The notes beneath the pieces are model-generated. The model was not told the DNA's origin. It worked only from the letters and a program-made list of their open reading frames with translations, and made no database searches. Source: Clostridia bacterium (GTDB taxonomy: Bacteria; Bacillota_A; Clostridia; Oscillospirales; CAG-272). Taken from it: a DNA stretch of 6,727 bases. How positions within the stretch are numbered: the first letter of the stretch is position 1; the number at the start of each line of letters is the position of its first letter. This document shows positions 1 to 5,236 of the stretch, piece by piece. The position numbers and the translations under genes were made by a program. The stretch covers positions 1-6,727 of the forward strand of contig JAFVYX010000185.1 of assembly GCA_017500625.1 (NCBI GenBank). The letters are read 5' to 3'.

Positions 1-27
1 GCCCACGGCACTTGCCGTGGGCTTTTT
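1..27. terminator. GC-rich hairpin, probable bidirectional intrinsic terminator after galE
   Basis: A perfect 9-bp inverted repeat (1-9 with 14-22) encloses a 4-nt ACTT loop. Five T's follow on the plus strand (23-27). Read in the galE direction (minus), the stem is preceded by an A-run and lies 1 nt after the galE stop codon. Its own U-tract would fall beyond position 1 and cannot be seen. The arrangement fits a terminator for galE, for a convergent plus-strand gene outside the window, or for both. Confidence 0.8.
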
Positions 28-28
28 A

Positions 29-1048
29 TTAGTCATCGGGATATCCGTCGGGATTCTGGCTCTGCCAGCGGGCCGCGTCCTCACACATTCTCTGCATATC
101 GTATTCGGCGCGCCAGCCAAGCACGCGTTCTGCCTTTTCGGCATTGGCGTAGCAGGCCGCGATGTCGCCGGGACGACGGGGCGCGATCTCATATTTCACT
201 GTAAGGCCTGAGGCCTTCTCGAAGGCATGAACGGCATCTAAGACCGAGTAACCGTTGCCGGTACCGATGTTGAAGTAATCGATGCCCGTAAAGCCCTCCG
301 TAAAGTCAAGGGCCGAGAGGTGGGCCTTGGCGAGATCGACCACGTGAATGTAGTCGCGCACACCGGTTCCGTCCGGCGTGTCGTAATCGTTGCCGAACAC
401 CTTAAGGCATTCCAGCTTGCCGTAGGCCACCTTGGAAATGTACGGGAAAAGGTTGTTAGGAATACCGCAGGGATCCTCACCGATGAGGCCGCTCTCGTGA
501 GCGCCGATCGGGTTGAAGTAACGCAGCACCGCCGCGGAGAACTTGGGGACAGCCACCGTGATGTCCTTAAGGATACGCTCGATCATCAGCTTGGTCTCGC
601 CGTACGGATTGGTCGTAGAGAGAGGAAAATCCTCAGAGATCGGAACGCTTTTCGGCATACCGTAAACCGTGGCAGAGGACGAGAACACGATGCGATAGAC
701 ACCGTGAGCCATCATTTCCTCGCACAGGTTGAAGGTCCCCGTCAGGTTGTTGTGATAGTAGCGCAGAGGCACGCTGACCGACTCGCCGACGGCCTTCAGC
801 CCCGCAAAATGAATGACGGAATCGATCTCGGGGTGAGAATCAAAGACGTGGGCCAGCGCCTCACGGTCAAGAAGGTCCACCTTATAGAAGGTGGGGCGCT
901 TCCCCGTAATTGTTTCAATGCGGTCAAGGACACAGACCTTGCTGTTGGAAAGGTTGTCAACAATGACCACGTCCTTTCCGATGTTCAGAAGCTCAACAAC
1001 GGTATGCGAACCGATAAAACCGGTACCGCCCGTAACTAAAATCGCCAT
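29..1048 (-). CDS. galE: UDP-glucose 4-epimerase GalE
   Basis: Cytoplasmic, NAD-dependent interconversion of UDP-glucose and UDP-galactose, serving the Leloir pathway and supplying sugar donors for surface polysaccharide. The 339-residue protein matches the usual length (E. coli GalE is 338). It is a short-chain dehydrogenase/reductase with the Rossmann glycine motif TGGTGFIGSH (6-15), the catalytic serine in SSSATVYG (123-130), the Tyr149-x3-Lys153 pair in PYGETK, and the C-terminal RRPGD motif (291-295). The residue aligned with E. coli Tyr299 is Cys299, which in characterised epimerases goes with additional UDP-GlcNAc/UDP-GalNAc activity. I chose ATG at 1046-1048 because GGAGG lies 6 nt upstream (1055-1059) and MAILVTGGTG is the normal GalE N-terminus; a TTG further upstream has no such support. 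It follows the rpmA terminator with no clear promoter of its own. The family call is firm; substrate breadth is inferred. Confidence 0.97.
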   Translation of the reverse strand: MAILVTGGTGFIGSHTVVELLNIGKDVVIVDNLSNSKVCVLDRIETITGKRPTFYKVDLLDREALAHVFDSHPEIDSVIHFAGLKAVGESVSVPLRYYHNNLTGTFNLCEEMMAHGVYRIVFSSSATVYGMPKSVPISEDFPLSTTNPYGETKLMIERILKDITVAVPKFSAAVLRYFNPIGAHESGLIGEDPCGIPNNLFPYISKVAYGKLECLKVFGNDYDTPDGTGVRDYIHVVDLAKAHLSALDFTEGFTGIDYFNIGTGNGYSVLDAVHAFEKASGLTVKYEIAPRRPGDIAACYANAEKAERVLGWRAEYDMQRMCEDAARWQSQNPDGYPDD

Positions 1049-1054
1049 AGCATA

Positions 1055-1059
1055 CCTCC
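1055..1059 (-). promoter_or_regulatory. galE ribosome binding site
   Basis: GGAGG, 6 nt before the ATG at 1048. It rules out the upstream TTG at 1069 as the start, because that codon lies upstream of this site. Confidence 0.85.
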
Positions 1060-1067
1060 AAATTAGC

Positions 1068-1094
1068 AAAAAAAGAGCATTACGCTCTTTTTTT
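1068..1094. terminator. Intrinsic terminator after rpmA
   Basis: Seven A's, GAGC, a 5-nt loop, GCTC and seven T's form a stem of 4 GC-containing pairs extended by A-T pairs. It is symmetric, so a T7 tract follows the stem on either strand. In the minus direction it sits 8 nt after the rpmA stop and should end the rplU-prp-rpmA transcript. The short GC core suggests incomplete termination, which could let some transcription reach galE. Confidence 0.82.
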
Positions 1095-1102
1095 GTTATA
1101 AA

Positions 1103-1384
1103 TTATTCCACACCGTAAACGCTGACGCGCTTCTTGTCCTTCGCGATGTGCTCGAACTTGACCTTGCCGTCGATGAGCGCAAAAAGCGTATCGTCGGAGC
1201 CAAGACCAACGTTAGCACCGGGAGCGATCTTGGTGCCGCGCTGACGGACAAGAATGTTGCCCGCAGTCACAAGCTGACCGTCCGCACGCTTCACGCCGAG
1301 GCGCTTGGACTCGCTGTCACGGCCGTTTTTGGTGGAACCAACGCCCTTCTTGTGGGCAAAAAACTGCAAACTGAGTTTCAGCAT
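1103..1384 (-). CDS. rpmA: 50S ribosomal protein L27, with cleavable N-terminal extension
   Basis: Large-subunit ribosomal protein whose N-terminal tail reaches towards the peptidyl-transferase centre. The 93-residue product begins MLKLSLQFF then [15 protein letters not shown]. The first nine residues match the Firmicutes extension that the protease Prp removes after the FF pair, exposing Ala10. The L27 signature lies at 42-56 ([15 protein letters not shown]). I chose ATG at 1382-1384 because GGAGG (1393-1397) sits 8 nt upstream; an in-frame ATG at 1399 overlaps that site and would add five residues with no ribosome binding site. It is last in the rplU-prp-rpmA unit, 29 nt after prp, and is followed by the terminator at 1068-1094. 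obgE, often next in Clostridia, is not here. Confidence 0.98.
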   Translation of the reverse strand: MLKLSLQFFAHKKGVGSTKNGRDSESKRLGVKRADGQLVTAGNILVRQRGTKIAPGANVGLGSDDTLFALIDGKVKFEHIAKDKKRVSVYGVE

Positions 1385-1392
1385 CTTCTTTT

Positions 1393-1397
1393 CCTCC
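1393..1397 (-). promoter_or_regulatory. rpmA ribosome binding site
   Basis: GGAGG, 8 nt before ATG 1384. It decides the start in favour of the MLKLSLQFF form of L27, which keeps the processing site in its usual position nine residues in. Confidence 0.85.
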
Positions 1398-1413
1398 ATA
1401 GTGATGTTGGCGC

Positions 1414-1770
1414 TTACAACGGACGCTCGATCACGTCGACCGAAAGATACTCGTAGTAATCCTCGATCAGATCGTTGAGCTGATAGTAGTAAGCCATGAT
1501 AAGACCGGACACGGCAAAGCGCTTGCTTTCGTCCTCCTCGTATTCGGGAAGAGCGCCCTTGGCGACAAGGCGAATGTCGGTGGTCTCCTCGTCTATCGTA
1601 TATTCGACATTCGAGGCATAGGAGATCTCAATGGCATTGATGATGAGCATGGTCATAGCCGAAAGCGCTGAGCAAAGGACGTCATCTCCCGACTCACCGT
1701 ACCCGGTGTGCCCCTGCTCCTCAAAGCCGTAAAAAACTCCGTCGGTCTTATAAAAGACGATCTTCGTCAT
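1414..1770 (-). CDS. prp: Ribosomal-processing cysteine protease Prp (YsxB family)
   Basis: Cysteine protease that trims the N-terminal extension of L27, a step needed to make functional ribosomes in Firmicutes that have the extension. The 118-residue protein shows the family active-site block [20 protein letters not shown] (20-39), with His21 and Cys33 twelve residues apart, as in characterised Prp. The C-terminal half (about 85-118) is the usual helical, acidic and Tyr-rich segment. The gene sits between rplU and rpmA, next to its substrate, which supports the assignment. Its ATG follows the rplU stop after only 3 nt (TAAGGTATG), and I see no well-spaced Shine-Dalgarno site: AAGG is 1 nt from the ATG and AGAAG about 15 nt. 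Translation therefore probably depends on ribosomes finishing rplU. Confidence 0.95.
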   Translation of the reverse strand: MTKIVFYKTDGVFYGFEEQGHTGYGESGDDVLCSALSAMTMLIINAIEISYASNVEYTIDEETTDIRLVAKGALPEYEEDESKRFAVSGLIMAYYYQLNDLIEDYYEYLSVDVIERPL

Positions 1771-1773
1771 ACC

Positions 1774-2082
1774 TTACGCGTTGATCTTCTCGATCTGGAC
1801 CTTGGTGTAGAACTGACGATGGCCGATCTTCTTCTTCTCGTTCTTCTTCGGCTTGTACTTCATAACGTAGACCTTCTTGCCCTTACCCGTCTTGATGACG
1901 TTAGCGGTAACGGTCGCGCCCTCAACATAGGGGGCACCGGCCTTGAAGTCCTCGCCGGAGATCGCCAGCACCTTGTCAAAGGTCACGGTTTCGCCGTCAG
2001 CCACATCGAGCTTCTCGATGAAGATAACGTCGCCCTCGTTGACCTTGTACTGCTTTCCACCAGTTTCGATAACTGCAAACAC
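1774..2082 (-). CDS. rplU: 50S ribosomal protein L21 (GTG start)
   Basis: Large-subunit protein that binds 23S rRNA. With a GTG start at 2080-2082 the product is 102 residues and begins [14 protein letters not shown], the standard L21 N-terminus; B. subtilis L21 is also 102 residues. The C-terminal signature is seen as basic [11 protein letters not shown] followed by GHRQFYT (87-93). GAGGTG (2090-2095) sits 7 nt upstream of the GTG. A TTG at 2106 opens the same frame but has no ribosome binding site and would add eight residues foreign to the family. It is the first gene of the rplU-prp-rpmA unit, served by a consensus promoter at 2163-2191 and a leader that may bind L21 itself. Confidence 0.97.
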   Translation of the reverse strand: MFAVIETGGKQYKVNEGDVIFIEKLDVADGETVTFDKVLAISGEDFKAGAPYVEGATVTANVIKTGKGKKVYVMKYKPKKNEKKKIGHRQFYTKVQIEKINA

Positions 2083-2156
2083 AGAAAAGCACCTCGCTTT
2101 CTTCAAAAATCGCTACGCAAGGCGGCACGTGGCACTTTGAGCCCTGCAATATGCGT
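2083..2156 (-). ncRNA. Structured rplU 5' leader, candidate L21 autoregulatory leader
   Basis: The leader runs from the predicted transcription start (about 2156) to the GTG. Two elements pair. The main stem is GCAGGGC (2147-2141) with GCCTTGC (2123-2117): 7 bp with one G-U pair and a 17-nt loop. CGC (2155-2153) with GCG (2113-2111) closes it across an internal loop. Five T's (2109-2105) follow almost at once, then the GAGGTG ribosome binding site. A competing pairing is ACGCA (2156-2152) with TGCGT (2119-2115). The position directly before rplU in a Firmicute fits the Rfam L21 leader class, in which L21 is thought to regulate its own operon. I identify it by position and fold, not by a covariance match. 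Confidence 0.55.
2090..2095 (-). promoter_or_regulatory. rplU ribosome binding site
   Basis: GAGGTG, 7 nt before the GTG at 2082. It is what selects the non-ATG start. The 11-mer AAAGCGAGGTG around it recurs exactly before the LCP gene (plus-strand 3669-3679). Confidence 0.82.
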
Positions 2157-2162
2157 CATTTT

Positions 2163-2191
2163 ATTATAATACTTCTTGTATTGCTTGTCAA
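2163..2191 (-). promoter_or_regulatory. Consensus vegetative (sigma-A/sigma-70) promoter of rplU-prp-rpmA
   Basis: TTGACA (2191-2186) and TATAAT (2168-2163) are both perfect hexamers separated by exactly 17 nt. The predicted start is about 2156-2155. Two A6 tracts (2211-2206 and 2200-2195), spaced 11 bp apart, lie just upstream in the position of an UP element, so strong, growth-linked transcription is expected. Being separate, it would let the ribosomal protein genes be expressed independently of the ftsY-rsfS operon upstream. Confidence 0.93.
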
Positions 2192-2211
2192 GTGTTTTTT
2201 CAAAGTTTTTT
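2192..2211 (-). promoter_or_regulatory. Candidate UP element (phased A-tracts)
   Basis: Two runs of six A's (minus strand) start 11 bp apart, about one helical turn, immediately upstream of the rplU -35 hexamer. UP elements of this kind contact the RNA polymerase alpha subunit C-terminal domain and are common at ribosomal promoters. The composition and position are seen; the function is inferred. Confidence 0.55.
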
Positions 2212-2228
2212 ATTATAATTATTATAAT
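2211..2228. repeat. 9-bp tandem repeat TATTATAAT (two copies; third copy in the rplU promoter)
   Basis: TATTATAAT occurs twice in tandem (2211-2219 and 2220-2228). It recurs at 2162-2170, where its complement supplies the rplU -10 box. Each copy therefore contains a minus-strand TATAAT, but the two upstream copies have no recognisable -35 at 17 nt. They may simply be AT-rich spacer or remnants of a local duplication. Confidence 0.6.
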
Positions 2229-2240
2229 TGCAACCGAGCG

Positions 2241-2654
2241 TTATTCGCCCTTGGCGATGCGGTCAAGCTCGGCAAGGTGCGCGGTGATATCCACCTCGGT
2301 GCCCTCGTTCATCAGGCGCTCAAGCTTATAGTAATCTCTGTCCTCGCGGGAGAAAATATGTGCAATGACGTTGCCGAAATCAAGGAGGATCCAGGTACCC
2401 GTATCGTGTCCCTCCACATGGGCGGCACGCACGCCCCCCTCCTCCAGCTGATAGCAGCATTCGTCGGCCAGCGCCTTGATATGCGTGGTCGAGCGTCCCG
2501 TGCAGATGACGTAATAATCGGTGATGACCGTCTGATCCTCCACGTGGTAGAGCTTAAGGTCAAAGCCCTGCTTTCCGTAAAGGGCATCGACCGCCGACAG
2601 CGCCAGCTCATACGAGCCAACGGCAGTAAGATCGATCTTTTCTTTCATTTCCAT
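2241..2654 (-). CDS. rsfS: Ribosome silencing factor RsfS (YbeB/Iojap family)
   Basis: Binds L14 on the large subunit and blocks joining with the small subunit, lowering translation when nutrients are short. The 137-residue protein carries the family landmarks DYYVICTGRSTTHIKALADE (46-65), EGHDTGTWILLDFG (81-94) and AHIFSREDRDYYKLERL (98-114). It is about 20 residues longer than common members, with a few extra residues at the N-terminus and a tail after 115. The usual LERLW ends LERLM here. I chose ATG 2654 because GAGGT (2665-2661) lies 6 nt upstream; a second ATG six nt downstream is spaced less well. It starts 13 nt after the LCP gene and is last in the ftsY operon. No terminator hairpin is visible between its stop and the rplU promoter, so read-through into rplU is possible. 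Confidence 0.96.
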   Translation of the reverse strand: MEMKEKIDLTAVGSYELALSAVDALYGKQGFDLKLYHVEDQTVITDYYVICTGRSTTHIKALADECCYQLEEGGVRAAHVEGHDTGTWILLDFGNVIAHIFSREDRDYYKLERLMNEGTEVDITAHLAELDRIAKGE

Positions 2655-2667
2655 AGTGAAACCTCGT

Positions 2668-3663
2668 TCATTTTGTTTTGATATAGAGACCGTCTATCGT
2701 TTCCTCGGTATAGACGGTGTAGGAACAGTTTTTGTCATTGTAAACGTTGTAAAACCCGAGGCGCTCCTCGTCGCAAAGAGCGGTAGCGGGATCAAAACGA
2801 CCGGTTCCTCCGAAATGGAGGGCAAGCGCCTCCTCCGAGGAGGCGCGGTTGGCCACATAATACCAAAGTCCGTCGGTGTCCTTGGTGGCCTCGCCGGGGA
2901 GAGTCAGAAGCTTCACCGAGAAGGATCGGCGGTCACGGTAAAAGGCGGCAGCGCACGAGATCTGCTCGGCGAGAGGCATATCGGTCAATAGGCGATCGTA
3001 GAGCTTCGGCAGAAGAGATAGGGCCGTGGAAAGCGAAAACTCGTTTTTGGCCTTGCGGTAGACCGCCGCCAAAAGGAGCTTCTGGGCGTCCACACGCCCA
3101 AGGTCGCCCTCCACGTATGCGGAACGGAAGCGAAGAAAGCGAAGCGCCTCTTTTCCCGTGAGCGTGCGCTCCCCCGCAGGGATCTCCCTATATTCCCCGT
3201 CTTCCCGGTAGCCGAGAGGCGCGGGTAGAGAAACGGTCACGCCGCCAAGCTCGTCCACCATAAGCGAAACCGCCGCGGTATCCACAGCGACGTAACGGTC
3301 GACAGAAAGGCCAAAGCAGGCCGAGACAGTTTGGGAAAGGAGTGACAGCGCTTCCCTTTTGTCCTTACCGCGGTAGCGATACGTCGGGAAAAGGCCGTTG
3401 ATCTTTCCCTCGTAGTCCTCAGACCTAAAGTAGGTGTCCCGCGGAATCTGCAGGACAGACAGCGTACGTCCTTCCGGGTCAAGCCGCAAGAGCATCAGGA
3501 CGTCGGTATTCTCAGCGGCATCGTCAAGGCCCGCAACAAGAACCGTAAGGGGGCGCTCCTTAGCCATACTCTCCTCAGCATCGCCGCGAGCACACGACGT
3601 TGCCAGAAGCGCACCGAAAAGAAGAAAGAGTAAAAGAAACGTTACGTATTTTGCTTTTCGCAT
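2668..3663 (-). CDS. LCP (LytR-CpsA-Psr) family cell-wall polymer transferase
   Basis: LCP proteins move polyprenyl-phosphate-linked glycopolymers (teichoic acids, capsule) onto peptidoglycan outside the membrane. The 331-residue protein has a positively charged start and a hydrophobic segment (about 7-21), then an extracellular LCP domain. Its landmarks are GLD (45-47), NTDVLML (52-58), IPRDTYF with Arg75/Asp76, INGLF with Asn89, VDRYVAVD (121-128), LTGKEALRFLRFR (168-180) and GDLGRVD with Asp187/Arg190. These are the conserved charged residues that bind the lipid pyrophosphate and metal. Cys24 in LLATSC resembles a lipobox but has Ala at -3, so a lipoprotein form is uncertain. I chose ATG 3663: GAGGTG (3674-3669) lies 5 nt upstream, and the GTG at 3669 overlaps that site. 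It lies between yqeK and rsfS, as in many Clostridia. The polymer is unknown. Confidence 0.92.
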   Translation of the reverse strand: MRKAKYVTFLLLFLLFGALLATSCARGDAEESMAKERPLTVLVAGLDDAAENTDVLMLLRLDPEGRTLSVLQIPRDTYFRSEDYEGKINGLFPTYRYRGKDKREALSLLSQTVSACFGLSVDRYVAVDTAAVSLMVDELGGVTVSLPAPLGYREDGEYREIPAGERTLTGKEALRFLRFRSAYVEGDLGRVDAQKLLLAAVYRKAKNEFSLSTALSLLPKLYDRLLTDMPLAEQISCAAAFYRDRRSFSVKLLTLPGEATKDTDGLWYYVANRASSEEALALHFGGTGRFDPATALCDEERLGFYNVYNDKNCSYTVYTEETIDGLYIKTK

Positions 3664-3668
3664 AAGCA

Positions 3669-3674
3669 CACCTC
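3669..3674 (-). promoter_or_regulatory. LCP gene ribosome binding site
   Basis: GAGGTG, 5 nt before ATG 3663. The in-frame GTG at 3669 overlaps it and so is an unlikely start. The 60-nt gap upstream (3664-3723) shows no convincing promoter or terminator; its only fold is a weak, wobble-rich hairpin. Confidence 0.8.
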
Positions 3675-3723
3675 GCTTTTTTTGCTTAGTGTGCGGAATA
3701 CCGTGCGGGTTTACACAGAAAAC

Positions 3724-4344
3724 TCAGGAATTCGCAGAAAGCTTTCTGTCAAGAAAGGCAACGGCTTCCAGCGTGGCAGTGCATACGGTGCCACCGGCCC
3801 TATGAATGTCAGAGACCGTCATCAGGAGCGCTTCTTTCACGGTCGCGTGCAGATGCTCCAGCGTATCGTCAGCGGCATCGTAGCCCTCAAAAAAAGCAGC
3901 GCGGAGCGCCCGACAGTCGGCGTAGGTCCTTGTCGGCTCAATATAGTCGGCGAGGTACAAAAGCTCGTCAAAGACCGTCATATCCTCGGCACCCGTGGTA
4001 TGAAGTGCGATCGCTTGCAGGATCCCTTTATCCACGTAAGCGGAAAAATCACGCGCGGCCACAAAGGCGCCCGTTTTCGCATGGAGAATGCGCGGTGCGG
4101 ATCGCTCCTCATCGGTAAGCGGAAGCCCATGCTTCTCGCAAAACGCGACCTGCTCCACAGGAGACCATTCCTTAGTGACGTCGTGCAAAAGAGCGGCCAC
4201 GCGAAGACGGGGGATCTCTCCGGGGAGATACCGCTCCCCGAGCTCTATGATCGCGCTCTCGACGCCCAGCGTATGTGAAAAACGCCGCGTTCCAATTCTC
4301 TGCGAAACGGCAAGGCGCAGCTTCAAGAAGCGCTCCTCGGTCAT
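3724..4344 (-). CDS. yqeK: HD-domain Ap4A hydrolase YqeK (bis(5'-nucleosyl)-tetraphosphatase, symmetrical)
   Basis: YqeK-family HD phosphohydrolases split diadenosine tetraphosphate symmetrically into two ADP, controlling an alarmone-like dinucleotide in Gram-positive bacteria. The 206-residue form carries the expected metal ligands: His24 (RFSHTLG), His54-Asp55 (AALLHDVTKEW), His88 (ILHAKTG), His115 (ALHTTG) and Asp133 (LADYIEPTR). Two starts are possible. ATG 4344 overlaps the nadD stop as ATGA and matches the N-terminal length of B. subtilis YqeK. ATG 4362 adds six residues and has GAGGAG 11 nt upstream. I prefer 4344, with translation coupled to nadD, but the longer form is not excluded. 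The nadD-yqeK pair is a classic Firmicutes arrangement. The C-terminal 30 residues are less conserved. Confidence 0.93.
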   Translation of the reverse strand: MTEERFLKLRLAVSQRIGTRRFSHTLGVESAIIELGERYLPGEIPRLRVAALLHDVTKEWSPVEQVAFCEKHGLPLTDEERSAPRILHAKTGAFVAARDFSAYVDKGILQAIALHTTGAEDMTVFDELLYLADYIEPTRTYADCRALRAAFFEGYDAADDTLEHLHATVKEALLMTVSDIHRAGGTVCTATLEAVAFLDRKLSANS

Positions 4345-4949
4345 TCCCGATACAGTTGGCATGTCTTGATGTACTCCTCTACCGACGGCAAAAGCCGTCC
4401 TTCGCAGCTTCGACCGACTCGCAATGCCTCACGAATCTCCGAGGACGAAACGACCTCGGCCGTGCTATCAATGAAACGAATGCGAGCGCCGTAGCGTCGG
4501 CGGTATTCCTCGTATTTTTGGGCGATGGCTCTCTCGGCCTCGGTCTCGGTTTCGCGGCGGATCACCGCGATTTCGGAAAGACCGAAGATCTCCTCGGCCC
4601 GATACCAGGTATCAAGCGAAAGGAACATATCGGTGCCCACCAGCATACAAAGCTCCCACTCGGGAGATGCCAGCTCGGAGAGCGTCAGCACGGTATAGCT
4701 TTTTCCCGTTCGGCGGATCTCCATATCCGAGACCTCCGCCTCCGCAATATGAGAAAAGGCCAAGCGGCACATCGCCAGCCGATCCTCCGCTGTGGCACCG
4801 CTTACGGGTGCTTTGTGCGGCGGAATGGCGGACGGCAGTATGAGAAGCTTGTCGGGGCGCACGGCTGCGACAAACGCCTCAGCCGCCCTCACGTGACCGA
4901 TGTGCGGCGGCGAAAAGGTGCCACCGAATATGGCCAGAGTTTTCTTCAT
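4341..4949 (-). CDS. nadD: Nicotinate-mononucleotide adenylyltransferase NadD
   Basis: Transfers AMP from ATP to nicotinate mononucleotide to form deamido-NAD, an essential step of NAD synthesis in the cytoplasm. The 202-residue nucleotidyltransferase fold shows the ATP-binding GGTFSPPHIGH (9-19, His16 and His19), the substrate loop LPSAIPPHK (38-46), SYTVLTLSEL (84-93), the MLVGTDMFLSLDTWY segment and the C-terminal VSSSEIREAL (166-175) corresponding to the ISSTxIR motif. Ser13 stands where many homologues have Asp (GGTFDP). Its ATG overlaps the yhbY stop as ATGA with only a weak GAG upstream, so it is probably translated by coupling. It overlaps yqeK at the other end in the same way. The assignment is firm from motifs and neighbours. 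Confidence 0.97.
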   Translation of the reverse strand: MKKTLAIFGGTFSPPHIGHVRAAEAFVAAVRPDKLLILPSAIPPHKAPVSGATAEDRLAMCRLAFSHIAEAEVSDMEIRRTGKSYTVLTLSELASPEWELCMLVGTDMFLSLDTWYRAEEIFGLSEIAVIRRETETEAERAIAQKYEEYRRRYGARIRFIDSTAEVVSSSEIREALRVGRSCEGRLLPSVEEYIKTCQLYRE

Positions 4950-5236
4950 GGCAGCTCGATCTGCTTTTTCTCGACGGATTCACGGTACAGCACGAGCTTG
5001 GAGCCGATAACGGCAACCACGGCAGCTCCTGTGCGTTCCGCCAGAAGATCGGCCGCCTCACGGGCGGTATAGGGCGAATTTTCAAGCACGTGGACCTTGA
5101 TGAGCTCACGGGCCTCAAGAGCGCTGTCGATACCCACGCAAAGCTCCTCGCCAATGCCGCCCTTCCCTACCTGGAAAATGGCGCTTTGGGCATGAGAGAG
5201 CGAGCGCAGGTACGCGCGTTGCTTACTTGTCAGCAT
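4946..5236 (-). CDS. yhbY: CRM-domain RNA-binding protein YhbY (YqeI), ribosome assembly factor
   Basis: Small RNA-binding protein of the CRM/YhbY family, associated with pre-50S ribosomal particles. The 96-residue product begins MLTSKQRAYLRSLSH and ends KQIELP, both nearly the same as B. subtilis YqeI, also 96 residues. Visible landmarks are the GKGG loop (24-27), EARELIKVHVL (41-51) and GSKLVLYRES (78-87). I chose ATG 5236 because GGAGGT (5247-5242) lies 5 nt upstream and the start matches the family. The open frame runs further upstream inside rdgB but encodes an Arg/Pro-rich stretch that is only read-through of the rdgB sequence. The gene overlaps the end of rdgB by 14 nt and nadD by 4 nt. 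Confidence 0.96.
   Translation of the reverse strand: MLTSKQRAYLRSLSHAQSAIFQVGKGGIGEELCVGIDSALEARELIKVHVLENSPYTAREAADLLAERTGAAVVAVIGSKLVLYRESVEKKQIELP

Noticed and set aside
320..1039. Plus-strand open frame of 239 codons opposite galE
   Set aside because: It mirrors the codon structure of galE on the other strand, a common by-product in GC-rich genes, and shows no recognisable domain.
2151..2681. Plus-strand open frame opposite rsfS, starting with a hydrophobic stretch
   Set aside because: The hydrophobic start comes from the AT-rich rplU promoter region and the rest is antisense to rsfS; there is no ribosome binding site or family match.
3669..3679. 11-mer AAAGCGAGGTG shared with the rplU leader (2090-2100) as a possible operator
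   Set aside because: In both places it is the extended Shine-Dalgarno region at normal spacing, which explains the match without a regulator.
3664..3723. Possible terminator or promoter in the gap between yqeK and the LCP gene
   Set aside because: The only hairpin (about 3690-3713) is short, rich in G-U pairs and lacks a T-tract in the transcribed direction. No -35/-10 pair is visible.
3682..4278. Plus-strand open frame of 198 codons opposite yqeK
   Set aside because: It is a shadow of the HD-domain gene, whose metal-binding residues are all present on the minus strand.
4275..5072. Plus-strand open frame of 265 codons opposite nadD
   Set aside because: It is antisense to nadD, yqeK and yhbY, which all have clear family motifs. 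Its product resembles no family and it has no convincing ribosome binding site.
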